A stretch of 64,000 nucleotides of DNA from Acetothermia bacterium UBA3571. Lineage in GTDB: Bacteria > Bipolaricaulota > Bipolaricaulia > Bipolaricaulales > Bipolaricaulaceae. Of the stretch, positions 35,040 through 43,272 are shown in pieces; position 1 is the first letter of the stretch; each line of letters begins with the position of its first letter. The notes under the pieces were generated by a model that saw only the letters and a list, made by a program, of their open reading frames with translations, had not been told where the DNA came from and did not search any database. Where the stretch lies: NCBI GenBank assembly GCA_002375995.1, contig DFNI01000041.1, positions 1 through 64,000 on the forward strand. Direction: 5' to 3'. The translations under genes were made by a program, and so were the position numbers.

Positions 35040-35088
35040 TTGACAGCCGTTTTCCGCCTTATTAGAATGGTCTTGGTAACGTTTTCAA
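35040..35088 (+). promoter_or_regulatory. Promoter plus LacI-type operator, site 2
   Basis: A consensus TTGACA (35040-35045) and TAGAAT (35063-35068) are separated by 17 nt. The operator TTGGTAACGTTTTCAA (35073-35088) starts 5 nt after the -10 box, the same geometry as sites 1 and 3. It controls the unit beginning with the DegT aminotransferase. Confidence 0.82.
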
Positions 35089-35105
35089 GAAAGGGGGAGA
35101 TCTTT

Positions 35106-36434
35106 TTGGGCCAATTAGCTATCAACGGCGGTGCTCCCGTCGTCGCCAAAGACAAGTTGACCCCTTGGCCGATTTTAACTTCCCGGGACCGCGAGCTGGT
35201 CAATCAAGTGTTGGATTCGGGGATCCTCGCCGGAGCGTTTGCCCCCAATGTCAAGGCCCTGCAAGAGGAGTTCGCGGAATACCTCGGCGTCAAATATTGC
35301 ATCGCCGTGAACAGCGGCACCGCCGCCCTCCACATGGCGGTGGCCGCCGCGGGGATCGGCCCCGGGGACGAGGTCATCACCAGCGCCTTCTCCTTCCTGG
35401 CCTCCGCCACCGCCCCCATGCATCAAGGGGCGATCCCCGTGTTCGTGGACATCGACCCCAAGACGTACAACATGGACCCCAAAAAGATCGAGGAGAAGAT
35501 TTCCGAGAACACCAAGGCCATCATCGCCGTCCACATCCAGGGCCTCCCCGCGGACATGGACGAGATCAGGGCCGTGGCGGAAAAGCACGGGCTCATCCTG
35601 ATTGAGGACGCGGCCCAGGCGGCCGGGGCGGTGTACAAGGGAAGGAAAGCCGGCACCCTCGGGGACATCGCCGCCTTCAGCCTGAACCAGACCAAAAACT
35701 TCCAGGCCGGCGAAGGCGGGCTCTTCGTCACCGACGACAAGGAATACTGGCTTAGGGCGGATATGGTCCGCATGTTCGGCGAGCAGGTCCGGGAAAAGGA
35801 GCGTCGTTCCTACGTGGCCCACACCCTGGGGTGGAATTACCGCATGCCGGAGCTCACCGCGGCCATCGCCCGGGCCCAGTTGGAACGCCTGGAGGAGATA
35901 AACGCCACCGCCCGCCGCAACGCGGGGATCCTGAACGCCGTGCTGGAGGGGATCGAGGGGATCGAGCCCCCGTTCTGCCCTCCCGACAGGACCCACATCT
36001 ACCATAAATACCGCGCCCGCCTGCGGCCGGAGGCCCTGGGGATCAAGGAGAGGGACACCGTATTCCGGGATAAGGTCCTCCTGGCGCTCCAGGCGGAGGG
36101 CGTCCCCGCGGTCCTGTGGCAGACCTTCCCCCTGCCTGCCAACCCCCTATTTCAGAAGAAGGAGGGGTTCGGCAAGGGCTTCCCGTGGACGTTCCCCGGG
36201 GCGAGGCGGGTCGAATACGACCCCGCCGAATATCCCGAGACGATAAAGCTCCTCAACTCCTCCATCGTGATCGGCTCGGAACGCTACCCCATCTTCGCCC
36301 AGACGGCGGAGACGGTGGAGATGTGGGGGGAGGCTATCCGCAAGGTCTTTCGAAACCTGGACGAGGTCCTGGAGACGGTGACGCTCCCGGAGGAGGAGGC
36401 CTTCGCCCTGGGGGAAATAACTTCCTTGCGATAG
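35106..36434 (+). CDS. DegT/StrS-family PLP aminotransferase in inositol cluster
   Basis: A 442-aa fold-type I aminotransferase. Family motifs: INGGAP at the N-terminus, the cofactor-site NSGTAALHMA, EDAAQAAGA, and SLNQTKNFQAGEGG, whose lysine would bind PLP. The QTK–GEGG form and the length resemble glutamine:scyllo-inosose aminotransferases. Start is TTG 35106, preceded by AAGGGGGAG with 7-nt spacing and lying just past the promoter; longer upstream frames cross the promoter and cannot be coding. Because it is cotranscribed with IolG, a role interconverting scyllo-inosose and scyllo-inosamine is plausible but inferred. Confidence 0.85.
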   Translation: MGQLAINGGAPVVAKDKLTPWPILTSRDRELVNQVLDSGILAGAFAPNVKALQEEFAEYLGVKYCIAVNSGTAALHMAVAAAGIGPGDEVITSAFSFLASATAPMHQGAIPVFVDIDPKTYNMDPKKIEEKISENTKAIIAVHIQGLPADMDEIRAVAEKHGLILIEDAAQAAGAVYKGRKAGTLGDIAAFSLNQTKNFQAGEGGLFVTDDKEYWLRADMVRMFGEQVREKERRSYVAHTLGWNYRMPELTAAIARAQLERLEEINATARRNAGILNAVLEGIEGIEPPFCPPDRTHIYHKYRARLRPEALGIKERDTVFRDKVLLALQAEGVPAVLWQTFPLPANPLFQKKEGFGKGFPWTFPGARRVEYDPAEYPETIKLLNSSIVIGSERYPIFAQTAETVEMWGEAIRKVFRNLDEVLETVTLPEEEAFALGEITSLR

Positions 36435-36510
36435 CGGGAAAGGGGGTGGTATCCCAGAAAAAGGTATCGCGCCTCGATAGACGATCCAAAAATAAAGGAG
36501 GGTGAGTGCG

Positions 36511-37938
36511 GTGAAAAAGTGGTTCGTGTTGTTCCTCGGGCTTTTGTTCGTCGGGATCGGGGGGCTTGCCGCGGGTAAGCCGTTCGAGGGGGTCACCATC
36601 ACGGTGGCGGTCCACTCCGGCCATCATGCGACCCCGTGGTACATGGAGGCCAAGAACATCAAGGATCTTTTGGGCATCACCCTGAACGTGGTGGAGATCA
36701 GCCCCGAAGAGATGTATTCCCGCGAGCTCCTCGAGCTTTCCGCCCGCACCGGGGCGTTCGACATCGTGCAGTACAACTCCGCCTGGATCGGTGACTTCGA
36801 GCCGTACCTCGTTCCCCTGGACGACTTCATCATCAAGACCGGCGACGACTTCGCCTTCGGCGATTACCTCCCCGGGTTCCGCGACTTCCACAACATGTGG
36901 GGCGGCAAGATCTACTCCGTGACCCTGGACGGCGATACCTTCCTCCTCTATTACCGCAAGGACCTCTTCGAGAACCCCGAAGAGAGGGCCGCGTTCAAGG
37001 CCAAGTACGGGTATGAGCTCCCCGATCCGCCCAAGACCTGGGATCAGGTGGTGGACCTGGCGGAGTTCTTCACCCGCAAGAAGGGCGAGAAGCTCGCCGG
37101 AAGCGTCCTCACCAAGGACTTCTACGGTTACGCCGACCAGGCCAAGCGCGGCCGGGTTTATTACTGGTACCTCTTCCGCTACATCCCCTTCAGCGCTCCC
37201 AACCCCCACTACTTCGATCCCGAGACCATGGAGCCCCTGATCAACTCCCCCGCTGCCGTAGCTGCCCTGGAGAACATGAAGAAGCTCCTAGAGTATTCCC
37301 CGCCGGGCGTGCTCGGCTGGGAGTGGGACGAGCTCTTCAACGCCGCCATGAAGGACGGCCGGGTGGCCATGTGGATCCACTGGCCCGATGAAGGCCGCCG
37401 CTTCAGCGAGCTCGCGCCCCTGCCGGTGGAGAACCCGCCCGAACCGAAACTGGGCATCGCTCCCACCCCAGGCGTGATCAAGGACGGGGTGTACTACCAG
37501 TATACTCTGGTGGACTCCGCGTGGGTGGCCTCCATCTGCGCCGACAGCAAGAACAAGGACGCCGCCTGGGCAGTGCTCAACTACATGTTCGGCGCCGGCG
37601 CGGTGAGCCTGAAGTGGGTTATGAGCCCCGACAGCGGCTGGGACCCCAACCGCTACTCCCACGTGAACTCCCCGCTCTGGCGCGCCAAGGTCCCCGGCAT
37701 CGACAAGTTCCTGGACACCGAGGTACAGGCCATGCAGCACGGCTTCCCCTGCCTGAAGATCCCCGGCGCCTTTGAGTACATGGACAAGCTCGACCTGTAC
37801 ATCTCCAAGTACCTGGCCGGCGAGATCAAGACCGCCAAGGAGGCCTTGGACAAGGTAGCGGAGGAGTGGAAGAAGATCACCGAGCGCTTCGGCGTCGAGT
37901 CCCAGAAGGAGTTCTACGCCAAGCTGTGGCAGAAGTGA
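36511..37938 (+). CDS. ABC sugar-binding protein of inositol cluster
   Basis: A 475-aa family 1 binding protein, longer than most. GTG 36511 is chosen because AAAGGAGGG lies 8 nt upstream and the resulting N-terminus MKKWFVLFLGLLFVGIGG is a clean signal peptide; GTG 36502 would overlap the ribosome site. Typical features are DIVQYNSAWIGDF, YYRKDLFENPEE and a tryptophan-rich ligand region (GWEWDELFN; MWIHWPDEG). The context with IolG and the DegT enzyme suggests myo-inositol, an amino-inositol or an inositol glycoside as ligand. Confidence 0.87.
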   Translation: MKKWFVLFLGLLFVGIGGLAAGKPFEGVTITVAVHSGHHATPWYMEAKNIKDLLGITLNVVEISPEEMYSRELLELSARTGAFDIVQYNSAWIGDFEPYLVPLDDFIIKTGDDFAFGDYLPGFRDFHNMWGGKIYSVTLDGDTFLLYYRKDLFENPEERAAFKAKYGYELPDPPKTWDQVVDLAEFFTRKKGEKLAGSVLTKDFYGYADQAKRGRVYYWYLFRYIPFSAPNPHYFDPETMEPLINSPAAVAALENMKKLLEYSPPGVLGWEWDELFNAAMKDGRVAMWIHWPDEGRRFSELAPLPVENPPEPKLGIAPTPGVIKDGVYYQYTLVDSAWVASICADSKNKDAAWAVLNYMFGAGAVSLKWVMSPDSGWDPNRYSHVNSPLWRAKVPGIDKFLDTEVQAMQHGFPCLKIPGAFEYMDKLDLYISKYLAGEIKTAKEALDKVAEEWKKITERFGVESQKEFYAKLWQK

Positions 37939-37956
37939 TCCAAACCGGGAACCGAG

Positions 37957-37988
37957 GGCGGGCGGGCCGCAAGGCCCCCCGCCTTTTT
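37957..37988 (+). terminator. Terminator-like hairpin after binding-protein gene
   Basis: A GC-rich stem of about 11 bp with one bulged base (37957-37968 with 37973-37983) and loop GCAA is followed by TTTTT (37984-37988). It lies in the 73-nt gap between the binding protein and permease genes, where partial termination would raise the binding-protein share. Confidence 0.72.
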
Positions 37989-38011
37989 ATATACTCGCTT
38001 AGGGAGCCGAA

Positions 38012-38875
38012 ATGACCAGACGCAGACGGGGACCGATCCTTCTGGTGTTGCCCACCATGGTTATCCTGGTCCTGGTCGTGATCTTCCCCATGATCTACTC
38101 CCTCACCGTGAGCTTCCGCCTCTACGACCTGCGCGTGCCGCGACATCCCTTCGTGGGGTTCGAAAACTACATCCGTCTCTTCACCGATTCCCGTTTCCAT
38201 AACGCCCTGGGGGTGACCGGGCTGCTTTTGCTCGGGGAACTTGCCCTGCAATTCCCCATCGGCTTCGGGTTGGCTATCTTGCTCGCGCGCAAATTCCGGG
38301 GGAAAAAGGTGGTCCAGCCGCTCCTCCTCATCCCCATGATGATCACGCCGGTGGTGGTGGGATACATGGGCCGGCTCCTCTTCGAGACCCGCTCCGGCCC
38401 CATCAACTACTTCCTCAACCTGATGGGCCTCCCCAGTGCCCTCTGGCACACCTCCGCCAGTACCGCGCTGCTTACGGTGATCCTCCTGGACACGTGGCAG
38501 TGGACGCCGTTCATGATGGGGGTGCTCTTGGCGGGCTTGGTCTCCCTACCCCCGGAGCCGTACGAGAGCGCGAAGGTGGACGGCGCCTCGGGCCTGCAGA
38601 TATTCTGGTACCTGACCCTCCCCCTCCTCAAACCGGTGATCGCGTTGGTGATCATCATGCGGGCCCTGGCCATACTCCAGACTTTCGACATCATCTACGT
38701 TTTGACCATGGGAGGGCCCGGCACCGCCACCGAGACCATCGGCATCTACACCTATCTCGTGGGATTCCGCTACTGGGACATCGGCCAGGCCTCCAGCGCC
38801 GCATGGGTGCTGGCCATGATGCTCTCGGTGGGCGTCACCATTTTCCTCAAGATGATGGGAAGGGAGCGGAGATGA
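38012..38875 (+). CDS. ABC permease 1 of inositol cluster
   Basis: A 287-aa permease with an N-terminal basic segment (MTRRRRG), six helices and the EAA-type loop YESAKVDGASGLQIFW (residues ~189-204; the usual first Glu-Ala-Ala is Glu-Ser-Ala). It continues the operon after the terminator-like hairpin. The stop overlaps the next permease start by 4 nt (ATGA). Confidence 0.9.
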   Translation: MTRRRRGPILLVLPTMVILVLVVIFPMIYSLTVSFRLYDLRVPRHPFVGFENYIRLFTDSRFHNALGVTGLLLLGELALQFPIGFGLAILLARKFRGKKVVQPLLLIPMMITPVVVGYMGRLLFETRSGPINYFLNLMGLPSALWHTSASTALLTVILLDTWQWTPFMMGVLLAGLVSLPPEPYESAKVDGASGLQIFWYLTLPLLKPVIALVIIMRALAILQTFDIIYVLTMGGPGTATETIGIYTYLVGFRYWDIGQASSAAWVLAMMLSVGVTIFLKMMGRERR

Positions 38876-39696
38876 ATCTGCGCACACAAAGGCTCATCGG
38901 CCAGATCGTGACCTATCTGGCGATCGGAGTCGCCCTGGTATTCACCCTCTTCCCCATTTATTGGATGCTCCTCACCTCGATTCAGCCCTCCGATGAACTC
39001 ATGCAGTCTCCACCCCGGTTCATCACCACCAGGCCCACCTTGGAACACTGGCGCTTCGCCATCGAGAACAAGTGGAGATATTTCATCAACAGCCTCATCA
39101 TCTCCTCCTCGGCCACCGCCATCGCCATCCTGGTGGGATCGCTGAGCGGGTATGCCTTCGCCCGCTACAGGGTGGGAGGGGACACGTTGCCCTTCTGGAT
39201 CCTCTCCCTCAAGTTCTTCCCCCCCATCGCCGCCGCGGTGCCCTTCTTCCTGATGATGAACCGGCTCCGCCTTTTGGACACCCACATCGCGGTGATCATC
39301 CCCCACCTCATCATCACCATCCCCTTCGCGGTGTGGATGATCAAGGGGTTCGTGGCCGAGGTCCCCCGGGAGTTGGAGGAGGCCGCTATGATCGATGGCT
39401 GTTCCCATCTCGGGGTCATCCGCCGGGTGACCCTCCCCCTCATCGCCCCGGGGATCGTGGTGACGGCCCTCTTCTGCTTCATCTGGTCCTGGAACGATTT
39501 CCTCTTCGCGTTGATCCTCACCCGGAGCCACGCCATGACGTTGCCCGTGGCCATCGCGGGGATGCGGGAAGCCCACGGCCTCATGTGGGGAGCGGTCTCG
39601 GCCACGGCGGCCATGGCCACCCTGCCGGTGCTGCTCATGGCCATCGTGCTCCAGAAGTACATCGTCCGCGGGCTGGCGTTGGGCGCCGTCAAGTAA
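38872..39696 (+). CDS. ABC permease 2 of inositol cluster
   Basis: A 274-aa MalG-type permease with six helices, the EAA loop LEEAAMIDGCSHLGVI (residues ~171-186), the WNDFLFALIL segment and the terminal VRGLALGAVK. ATG 38872 overlaps the previous stop. No ATPase gene accompanies this pair, so an external ATPase such as the one at 33692 must be used. Confidence 0.92.
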   Translation: MNLRTQRLIGQIVTYLAIGVALVFTLFPIYWMLLTSIQPSDELMQSPPRFITTRPTLEHWRFAIENKWRYFINSLIISSSATAIAILVGSLSGYAFARYRVGGDTLPFWILSLKFFPPIAAAVPFFLMMNRLRLLDTHIAVIIPHLIITIPFAVWMIKGFVAEVPRELEEAAMIDGCSHLGVIRRVTLPLIAPGIVVTALFCFIWSWNDFLFALILTRSHAMTLPVAIAGMREAHGLMWGAVSATAAMATLPVLLMAIVLQKYIVRGLALGAVK

Positions 39697-39708
39697 GGGG
39701 GGAAGCGA

Positions 39709-40722
39709 ATGGAGATGTTGAAGATCGGCCTCATCGGTGCGGGGAGGATCGGGAGGCTACACGCCGAGAACCTGGTGCGCCGCGTCCCGGGAGCGGAGCT
39801 GGTGGGCGTGGCGGACGTGGTGGAGGAAGCCGCGGCCGGGCTTGCCCGGGAACTGGGGGTCCCTCGGGTCACCGCCGATTACCGCGAGCTGCTTCGCGAT
39901 CCGGAGATCGAGGCGGTGCTCATCTGCACCAGCACCGACACCCATGCCGAGATCATCCGGGCCGCGGCGGCGACGGGGAAGCACATCTTCTGCGAGAAGC
40001 CCCTGGCCTTGGATCTCGCGGAGATCGACTCCGCCCTCGATGCGGTGAAACGGGCCGGGGTGATCCTGCAGGTAGGGTTCCACCGCCGCTTCGACCCCCA
40101 TTTCCGCCGCCTCAAAGAGCTCATCGCGGAAGGGGCCATCGGAACCCCTTGGCTCCTCAAGATCACCAGCTACGATCCCGCTCCACCGCCGCTTGCCTAC
40201 ATCAAGGTTTCCGGTGGGATTTTCTTGGACATGACCATCCACGACTTCGACATGGCCCGGTTCCTCCTGGGGGAGGTGGAGGAGGTGTACGCCACGGGGT
40301 CCGTCCTCGTGGATCCCGAGATCGGGGCCGCCGGGGACGTGGACACGGCGGTGGTGACCCTGAGGTTCGAAAGCGGTGCGCTGGGGGTGATCACCAACTG
40401 TCGCCAGGCCACCTACGGTCACGACCAGCGCATAGAGGTCCTGGGGGAAAAGGGCGGCCTCTTCGCGGAGAACCCCCTCCCCCACACCGCGGTGCTCGCC
40501 GACCAGGGGGGGTACCGTTCCGCGCCACTCCACCATTTCTTCGTGGAGCGCTATCGGGAGGCGTACATCGCGGAGATGGAGGCGTTCGTGGCCGCGGTGC
40601 GGAACAAAACGGCCCCGCCCGTCACCGGTCTCGACGGCAAGATCCCGGTGGCGATGGGGTATGCGGCGAAGCGATCCTTCGCGGAGAAGCGCCCGGTGAA
40701 GCTCTCCGAGATCACGGGGTAA
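39709..40722 (+). CDS. iolG: Inositol 2-dehydrogenase (Gfo/Idh/MocA family)
   Basis: A 337-aa NAD(P)-dependent dehydrogenase converting myo-inositol to scyllo-inosose. The Rossmann motif GLIGAGRIGRLHAENL is at residues 7-22, the family EKP motif is in CEKPLALD (~100), and SGGIFLDMTIHDFDMARF carries the catalytic aspartate/histidine (DXXXH) characteristic of IolG. It starts 12 nt after the permease stop with a GGGGGGAAG ribosome site. The next two genes continue the Thermotoga-type inositol pathway. Confidence 0.9.
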   Translation: MEMLKIGLIGAGRIGRLHAENLVRRVPGAELVGVADVVEEAAAGLARELGVPRVTADYRELLRDPEIEAVLICTSTDTHAEIIRAAAATGKHIFCEKPLALDLAEIDSALDAVKRAGVILQVGFHRRFDPHFRRLKELIAEGAIGTPWLLKITSYDPAPPPLAYIKVSGGIFLDMTIHDFDMARFLLGEVEEVYATGSVLVDPEIGAAGDVDTAVVTLRFESGALGVITNCRQATYGHDQRIEVLGEKGGLFAENPLPHTAVLADQGGYRSAPLHHFFVERYREAYIAEMEAFVAAVRNKTAPPVTGLDGKIPVAMGYAAKRSFAEKRPVKLSEITG

Positions 40723-40761
40723 GCGCTCCCCTTCCCTTGAGGTACCGGGGGAAATCCCCTA

Positions 40762-40811
40762 TTGACGGTGGGAAAAACTTTGGGGTAGCATCGGTTTACA
40801 AACGTTTGCGA
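40762..40811 (+). promoter_or_regulatory. Promoter plus LacI-type operator, site 3
   Basis: TTGACG (40762-40767) and TAGCAT (40786-40791) are separated by 18 nt. The operator TTACAAACGTTTGCGA (40796-40811) contains the perfect 10-bp palindrome CAAACGTTTG (40799-40808) and begins 5 nt past the -10 box, as in sites 1 and 2. It gives iolM–iolN a separate repressible promoter. Confidence 0.78.
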
Positions 40812-40821
40812 AGGAGGGAAG

Positions 40822-41982
40822 ATGAAGGGATTGGTGCTTTCGGCCAAATGGGATCCGCGCCCAGGATATGAGCTCTCCCAGTTCGAAAGGGAAACCGGAA
40901 AGGCCATCGAAGGGGCCCAGGTCTGGCGCAATCCCGTGCTCGAAATCAAAGACGTCCCCACCCCCAAGGCCGGGCCAGGGCAAGTGGTCCTCAGGGTGAA
41001 GGCATGTGGGGTATGCGGCTCCGACGTCCACTTCTACGAGACCGATTCTGACGGCTACATCCTCTACCCGGGGCTCACCAAGTTCCCCGTCATCATCGGG
41101 CACGAGTTCGCCGGCGAAGTGGTGGAGGTGGGGCCGGGTCCCGAGACCGCCAGTTTCAAGGTGGGAGACCGGGTGACCTGCGAGGAGATGGTATGGTGCG
41201 GCCACTGTCGCCCTTGCCGGGATGGCTTCCCCAACCACTGCGAGAACCTGGAGGAGATCGGCTTCACAATAGATGGGGCCATGGCCGAGTACATCGCCGT
41301 CCCCGCCAAGCTCTGCTGGAAAGTGGATGCCATCTTCGAGCGCTACCCCGATGAGGGGACCGCCTGGGAGGTAGCCGCCACCACCGAACCCACTTGTGTG
41401 GCCTACAACGGGATCTTCGAGCGGGCTGGGGGCTTCCGTCCTGGGGCTTACGTGGTGATCTACGGCGCCGGCCCCATCGGTCTCGCGGCGATCCAGCTCT
41501 GCAAGGCCGCCGGCGCCGCCAAAGTGATCGCCTTCGAGGTCTCGGACGTGAGGAAAAAACTGGCTAAAGAAGTGGGCGCCGATTACGTCTACGATCCCCG
41601 TGAGGTCACCCCTTCCGAGGTAGTAATGGACATCACCCACGGCGAAGGCGCCGACCTCTCCGTGGAGGCCGCCGGAGCTCCCGAGGTGACCATCCCCGAG
41701 ATGGAGAAAACCCTGGCCATAAACGGAAAGATCACCGTGATCGGCCGGGCCGCCAAACGGGTTCCCATGTTCCTGGAGCGGTTCCAGGTGCGGCGGTCCC
41801 AGGTCTTCGGCGCCCAGGGCCACTCCGGACACGGAATCTTCCCTTCTGTGATCCGGATGATGGGCGCCGGGCTCATCGACAACACAAAGATGATCACCTC
41901 CCGCTTCTCCCTGAATGAGGCCGTGGCCGCCCTGGAGAAGGCCACCAAGCGGGAGGACGGGAAGATCATGATAAAGCCGTAA
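40822..41982 (+). CDS. iolM: Scyllo-inosose 3-dehydrogenase-like zinc alcohol dehydrogenase
   Basis: A 386-aa medium-chain zinc dehydrogenase. Catalytic zinc ligands lie in GVCGSDVH and GHEFAGEVVE, the structural zinc motif is CGHCRPCRDGFPNHC, and the NAD motif is GAGPIGLAAI. The ~35-residue N-terminal extension (LSAKWDPRPGYELSQFE) and its placement beside iolG and iolN match IolM of the Thermotoga maritima inositol route, which oxidises scyllo-inosose to a diketo-inositol. The stop codon lies inside a short copy of the ACGCGTGACGG repeat (41980-41992). Confidence 0.85.
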   Translation: MKGLVLSAKWDPRPGYELSQFERETGKAIEGAQVWRNPVLEIKDVPTPKAGPGQVVLRVKACGVCGSDVHFYETDSDGYILYPGLTKFPVIIGHEFAGEVVEVGPGPETASFKVGDRVTCEEMVWCGHCRPCRDGFPNHCENLEEIGFTIDGAMAEYIAVPAKLCWKVDAIFERYPDEGTAWEVAATTEPTCVAYNGIFERAGGFRPGAYVVIYGAGPIGLAAIQLCKAAGAAKVIAFEVSDVRKKLAKEVGADYVYDPREVTPSEVVMDITHGEGADLSVEAAGAPEVTIPEMEKTLAINGKITVIGRAAKRVPMFLERFQVRRSQVFGAQGHSGHGIFPSVIRMMGAGLIDNTKMITSRFSLNEAVAALEKATKREDGKIMIKP

Positions 41983-42021
41983 CGCGTGACGGTGGAAAAC
42001 GCAAGGAAAGGGGGAAATATC

Positions 42022-43125
42022 ATGAGCACCAAGTGGTTGACCACCGAGCACCCGGCGGTGGTCTTCGAGGACACCCAGGTGGGGCGCCTCAAGAAGGAAA
42101 TCTGGGACGCCCCCATGGAAGTGATCGAGGAGATCCTGACCGAATACGGGATTCCCTCCCCCCCGGAGCTCGCCAAACCAGGGACCTATATCCAGACAAC
42201 CCCCCGCAGAAAGCTCGTTGAAAACCGAAAAAAGAACGACATCGTCATCATCCCCGTGGGGAGCACCGAGCGCCACGGGGAACACTCCTGCTCCGGCCAC
42301 GACACCCTCCAGGTGACCCAGATCATCGAGGGGGTACGCCGCTACACCGCCAAGAAGGGGTATCCGGTTAACCTCGCCTGGCCCATCAACTACGGCTCCC
42401 ACCCCTTCCACCACATCGGGATGCCGGGGAACGTGATCATGCCGGAGGAGGTGACCCGCGAGACCCTGATCCACGTGATGCTCGGCCTCTGGAACGACGG
42501 GTTCCGCAAACAGATCATCATCAACAACCACGGCCACCTCTGGGTCCTGGAGTCGGCGATCCACGAGTTCCTCTACCGCTACCAGCTCCCCGGGATCTAC
42601 CGGGTGATGGATTGGCACCGAGCCGTGCGCGAATTCTTTCTGCCCTGCGAGAAGACCGGCTGGGAGACGGACTTCATCCACGCCGCCGAACACGAGACCT
42701 CGTTGGGGCTTCTGCTTTTCCCCGAGGGGATGATCGAGATGGAGGACGCGGTGGACGAGGAGGGGAAGCCCTTCCTCCCCGGCGGACACTTCGACACCTC
42801 GGTGGACCCCTACCGGCGGCCGCACCGCTGGTCCGAGGGGGAGGGCCATTCCGCCATCGAGATCCGCGCCACCCCACACGGCTCGGTGGGTAAGCCTTCC
42901 CTCGCCTCGGCGGAGAAGGCGAAGCGCCCGGTGGCGGCGATCCTCCGGTATCTGACCCTGGTTATCGAGGAGATCTTGGAGGCGTTTCCGCCGGGAAAGC
43001 TCCCGCCCGTGGAGGACCTCACGCTGCGTTCAGCGGAAGAGCTCGAGCCGTATCTAAAATGGCCTGAGGAGCCTGGGTGGAAATCGGCCTATGGGGTCCC
43101 GCGCCGTGGGATGTGGCTCGAGTAA
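42022..43125 (+). CDS. iolN: 3-dehydro-scyllo-inosose hydrolase-like (creatininase family)
   Basis: A 367-aa creatininase-fold metal hydrolase. Metal-ligand motifs are VGSTERHGEHSC–GHDTLQ (residues ~75-93), NNHGHLWV (~171) and the AAEHETSLG segment (~224). In Thermotoga maritima the homologous IolN opens the diketo-inositol ring to 5-keto-L-gluconate. ATG 42022 with AAAGGGGG upstream is preferred over GTG 41986. The next pathway enzymes (IolO epimerase, tagaturonate steps) are not in the window. Confidence 0.84.
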   Translation: MSTKWLTTEHPAVVFEDTQVGRLKKEIWDAPMEVIEEILTEYGIPSPPELAKPGTYIQTTPRRKLVENRKKNDIVIIPVGSTERHGEHSCSGHDTLQVTQIIEGVRRYTAKKGYPVNLAWPINYGSHPFHHIGMPGNVIMPEEVTRETLIHVMLGLWNDGFRKQIIINNHGHLWVLESAIHEFLYRYQLPGIYRVMDWHRAVREFFLPCEKTGWETDFIHAAEHETSLGLLLFPEGMIEMEDAVDEEGKPFLPGGHFDTSVDPYRRPHRWSEGEGHSAIEIRATPHGSVGKPSLASAEKAKRPVAAILRYLTLVIEEILEAFPPGKLPPVEDLTLRSAEELEPYLKWPEEPGWKSAYGVPRRGMWLE

Positions 43126-43160
43126 ACCCTAACGTGTGACGGGCGACGCGTAGCGGGAAT
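43126..43160. repeat. Degenerate ACGCGT/GTGACGG repeat copy
   Basis: The stretch after iolN reads as a degenerate copy of the GTGACGCGTAACGCG-type repeat (AACGTGTGACGGGCGACGCGTAGCG) seen in better form at 62574-62648 and in short form at 41980-41992. Confidence 0.5.
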
Positions 43161-43170
43161 TTCTGGATGG

Positions 43171-43212
43171 GAACGAAAAGCGTCGGGCCCCTTTGCCCGA
43201 CGCTTTTCGTTC
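43171..43212 (+). terminator. Perfect 18-bp inverted repeat, terminator of iolMN unit
   Basis: Arms GAACGAAAAGCGTCGGGC (43171-43188) and its exact complement (43195-43212) flank a 6-nt loop CCCTTT. The right arm carries CTTTTCG and the left AAAAG, so it could act in both directions, though the T-run is only four bases. It separates the inositol genes from the toxin-antitoxin pair. Confidence 0.75.
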
Positions 43213-43272
43213 GGCTGGAGCCACCTCGGGCGTGTCGCCGGGGACGGCGCGTGGTACCCTTTGGGGGAAACT

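Noticed and set aside
34788..35105. 106-codon upstream extension of the DegT gene
   Set aside because: It runs through the TTGACA/TAGAAT promoter and operator; TTG 35106 with a good ribosome site matches the family N-terminus.
40750..40762. GGGGA/TCCCC mini-hairpin after iolG as a terminator
   Set aside because: Only a 5-bp stem and no T-run before the next promoter.
39072..40871. 599-aa plus-strand frame across permease and iolG
   Set aside because: Arg/Gly/Pro-rich shadow frame of two genuine genes.
40759..42879. 706-aa minus-strand frame opposite iolM–iolN
   Set aside because: Antisense shadow frame; the His/Gly/Asp-rich composition is the reverse complement of the coding strand.
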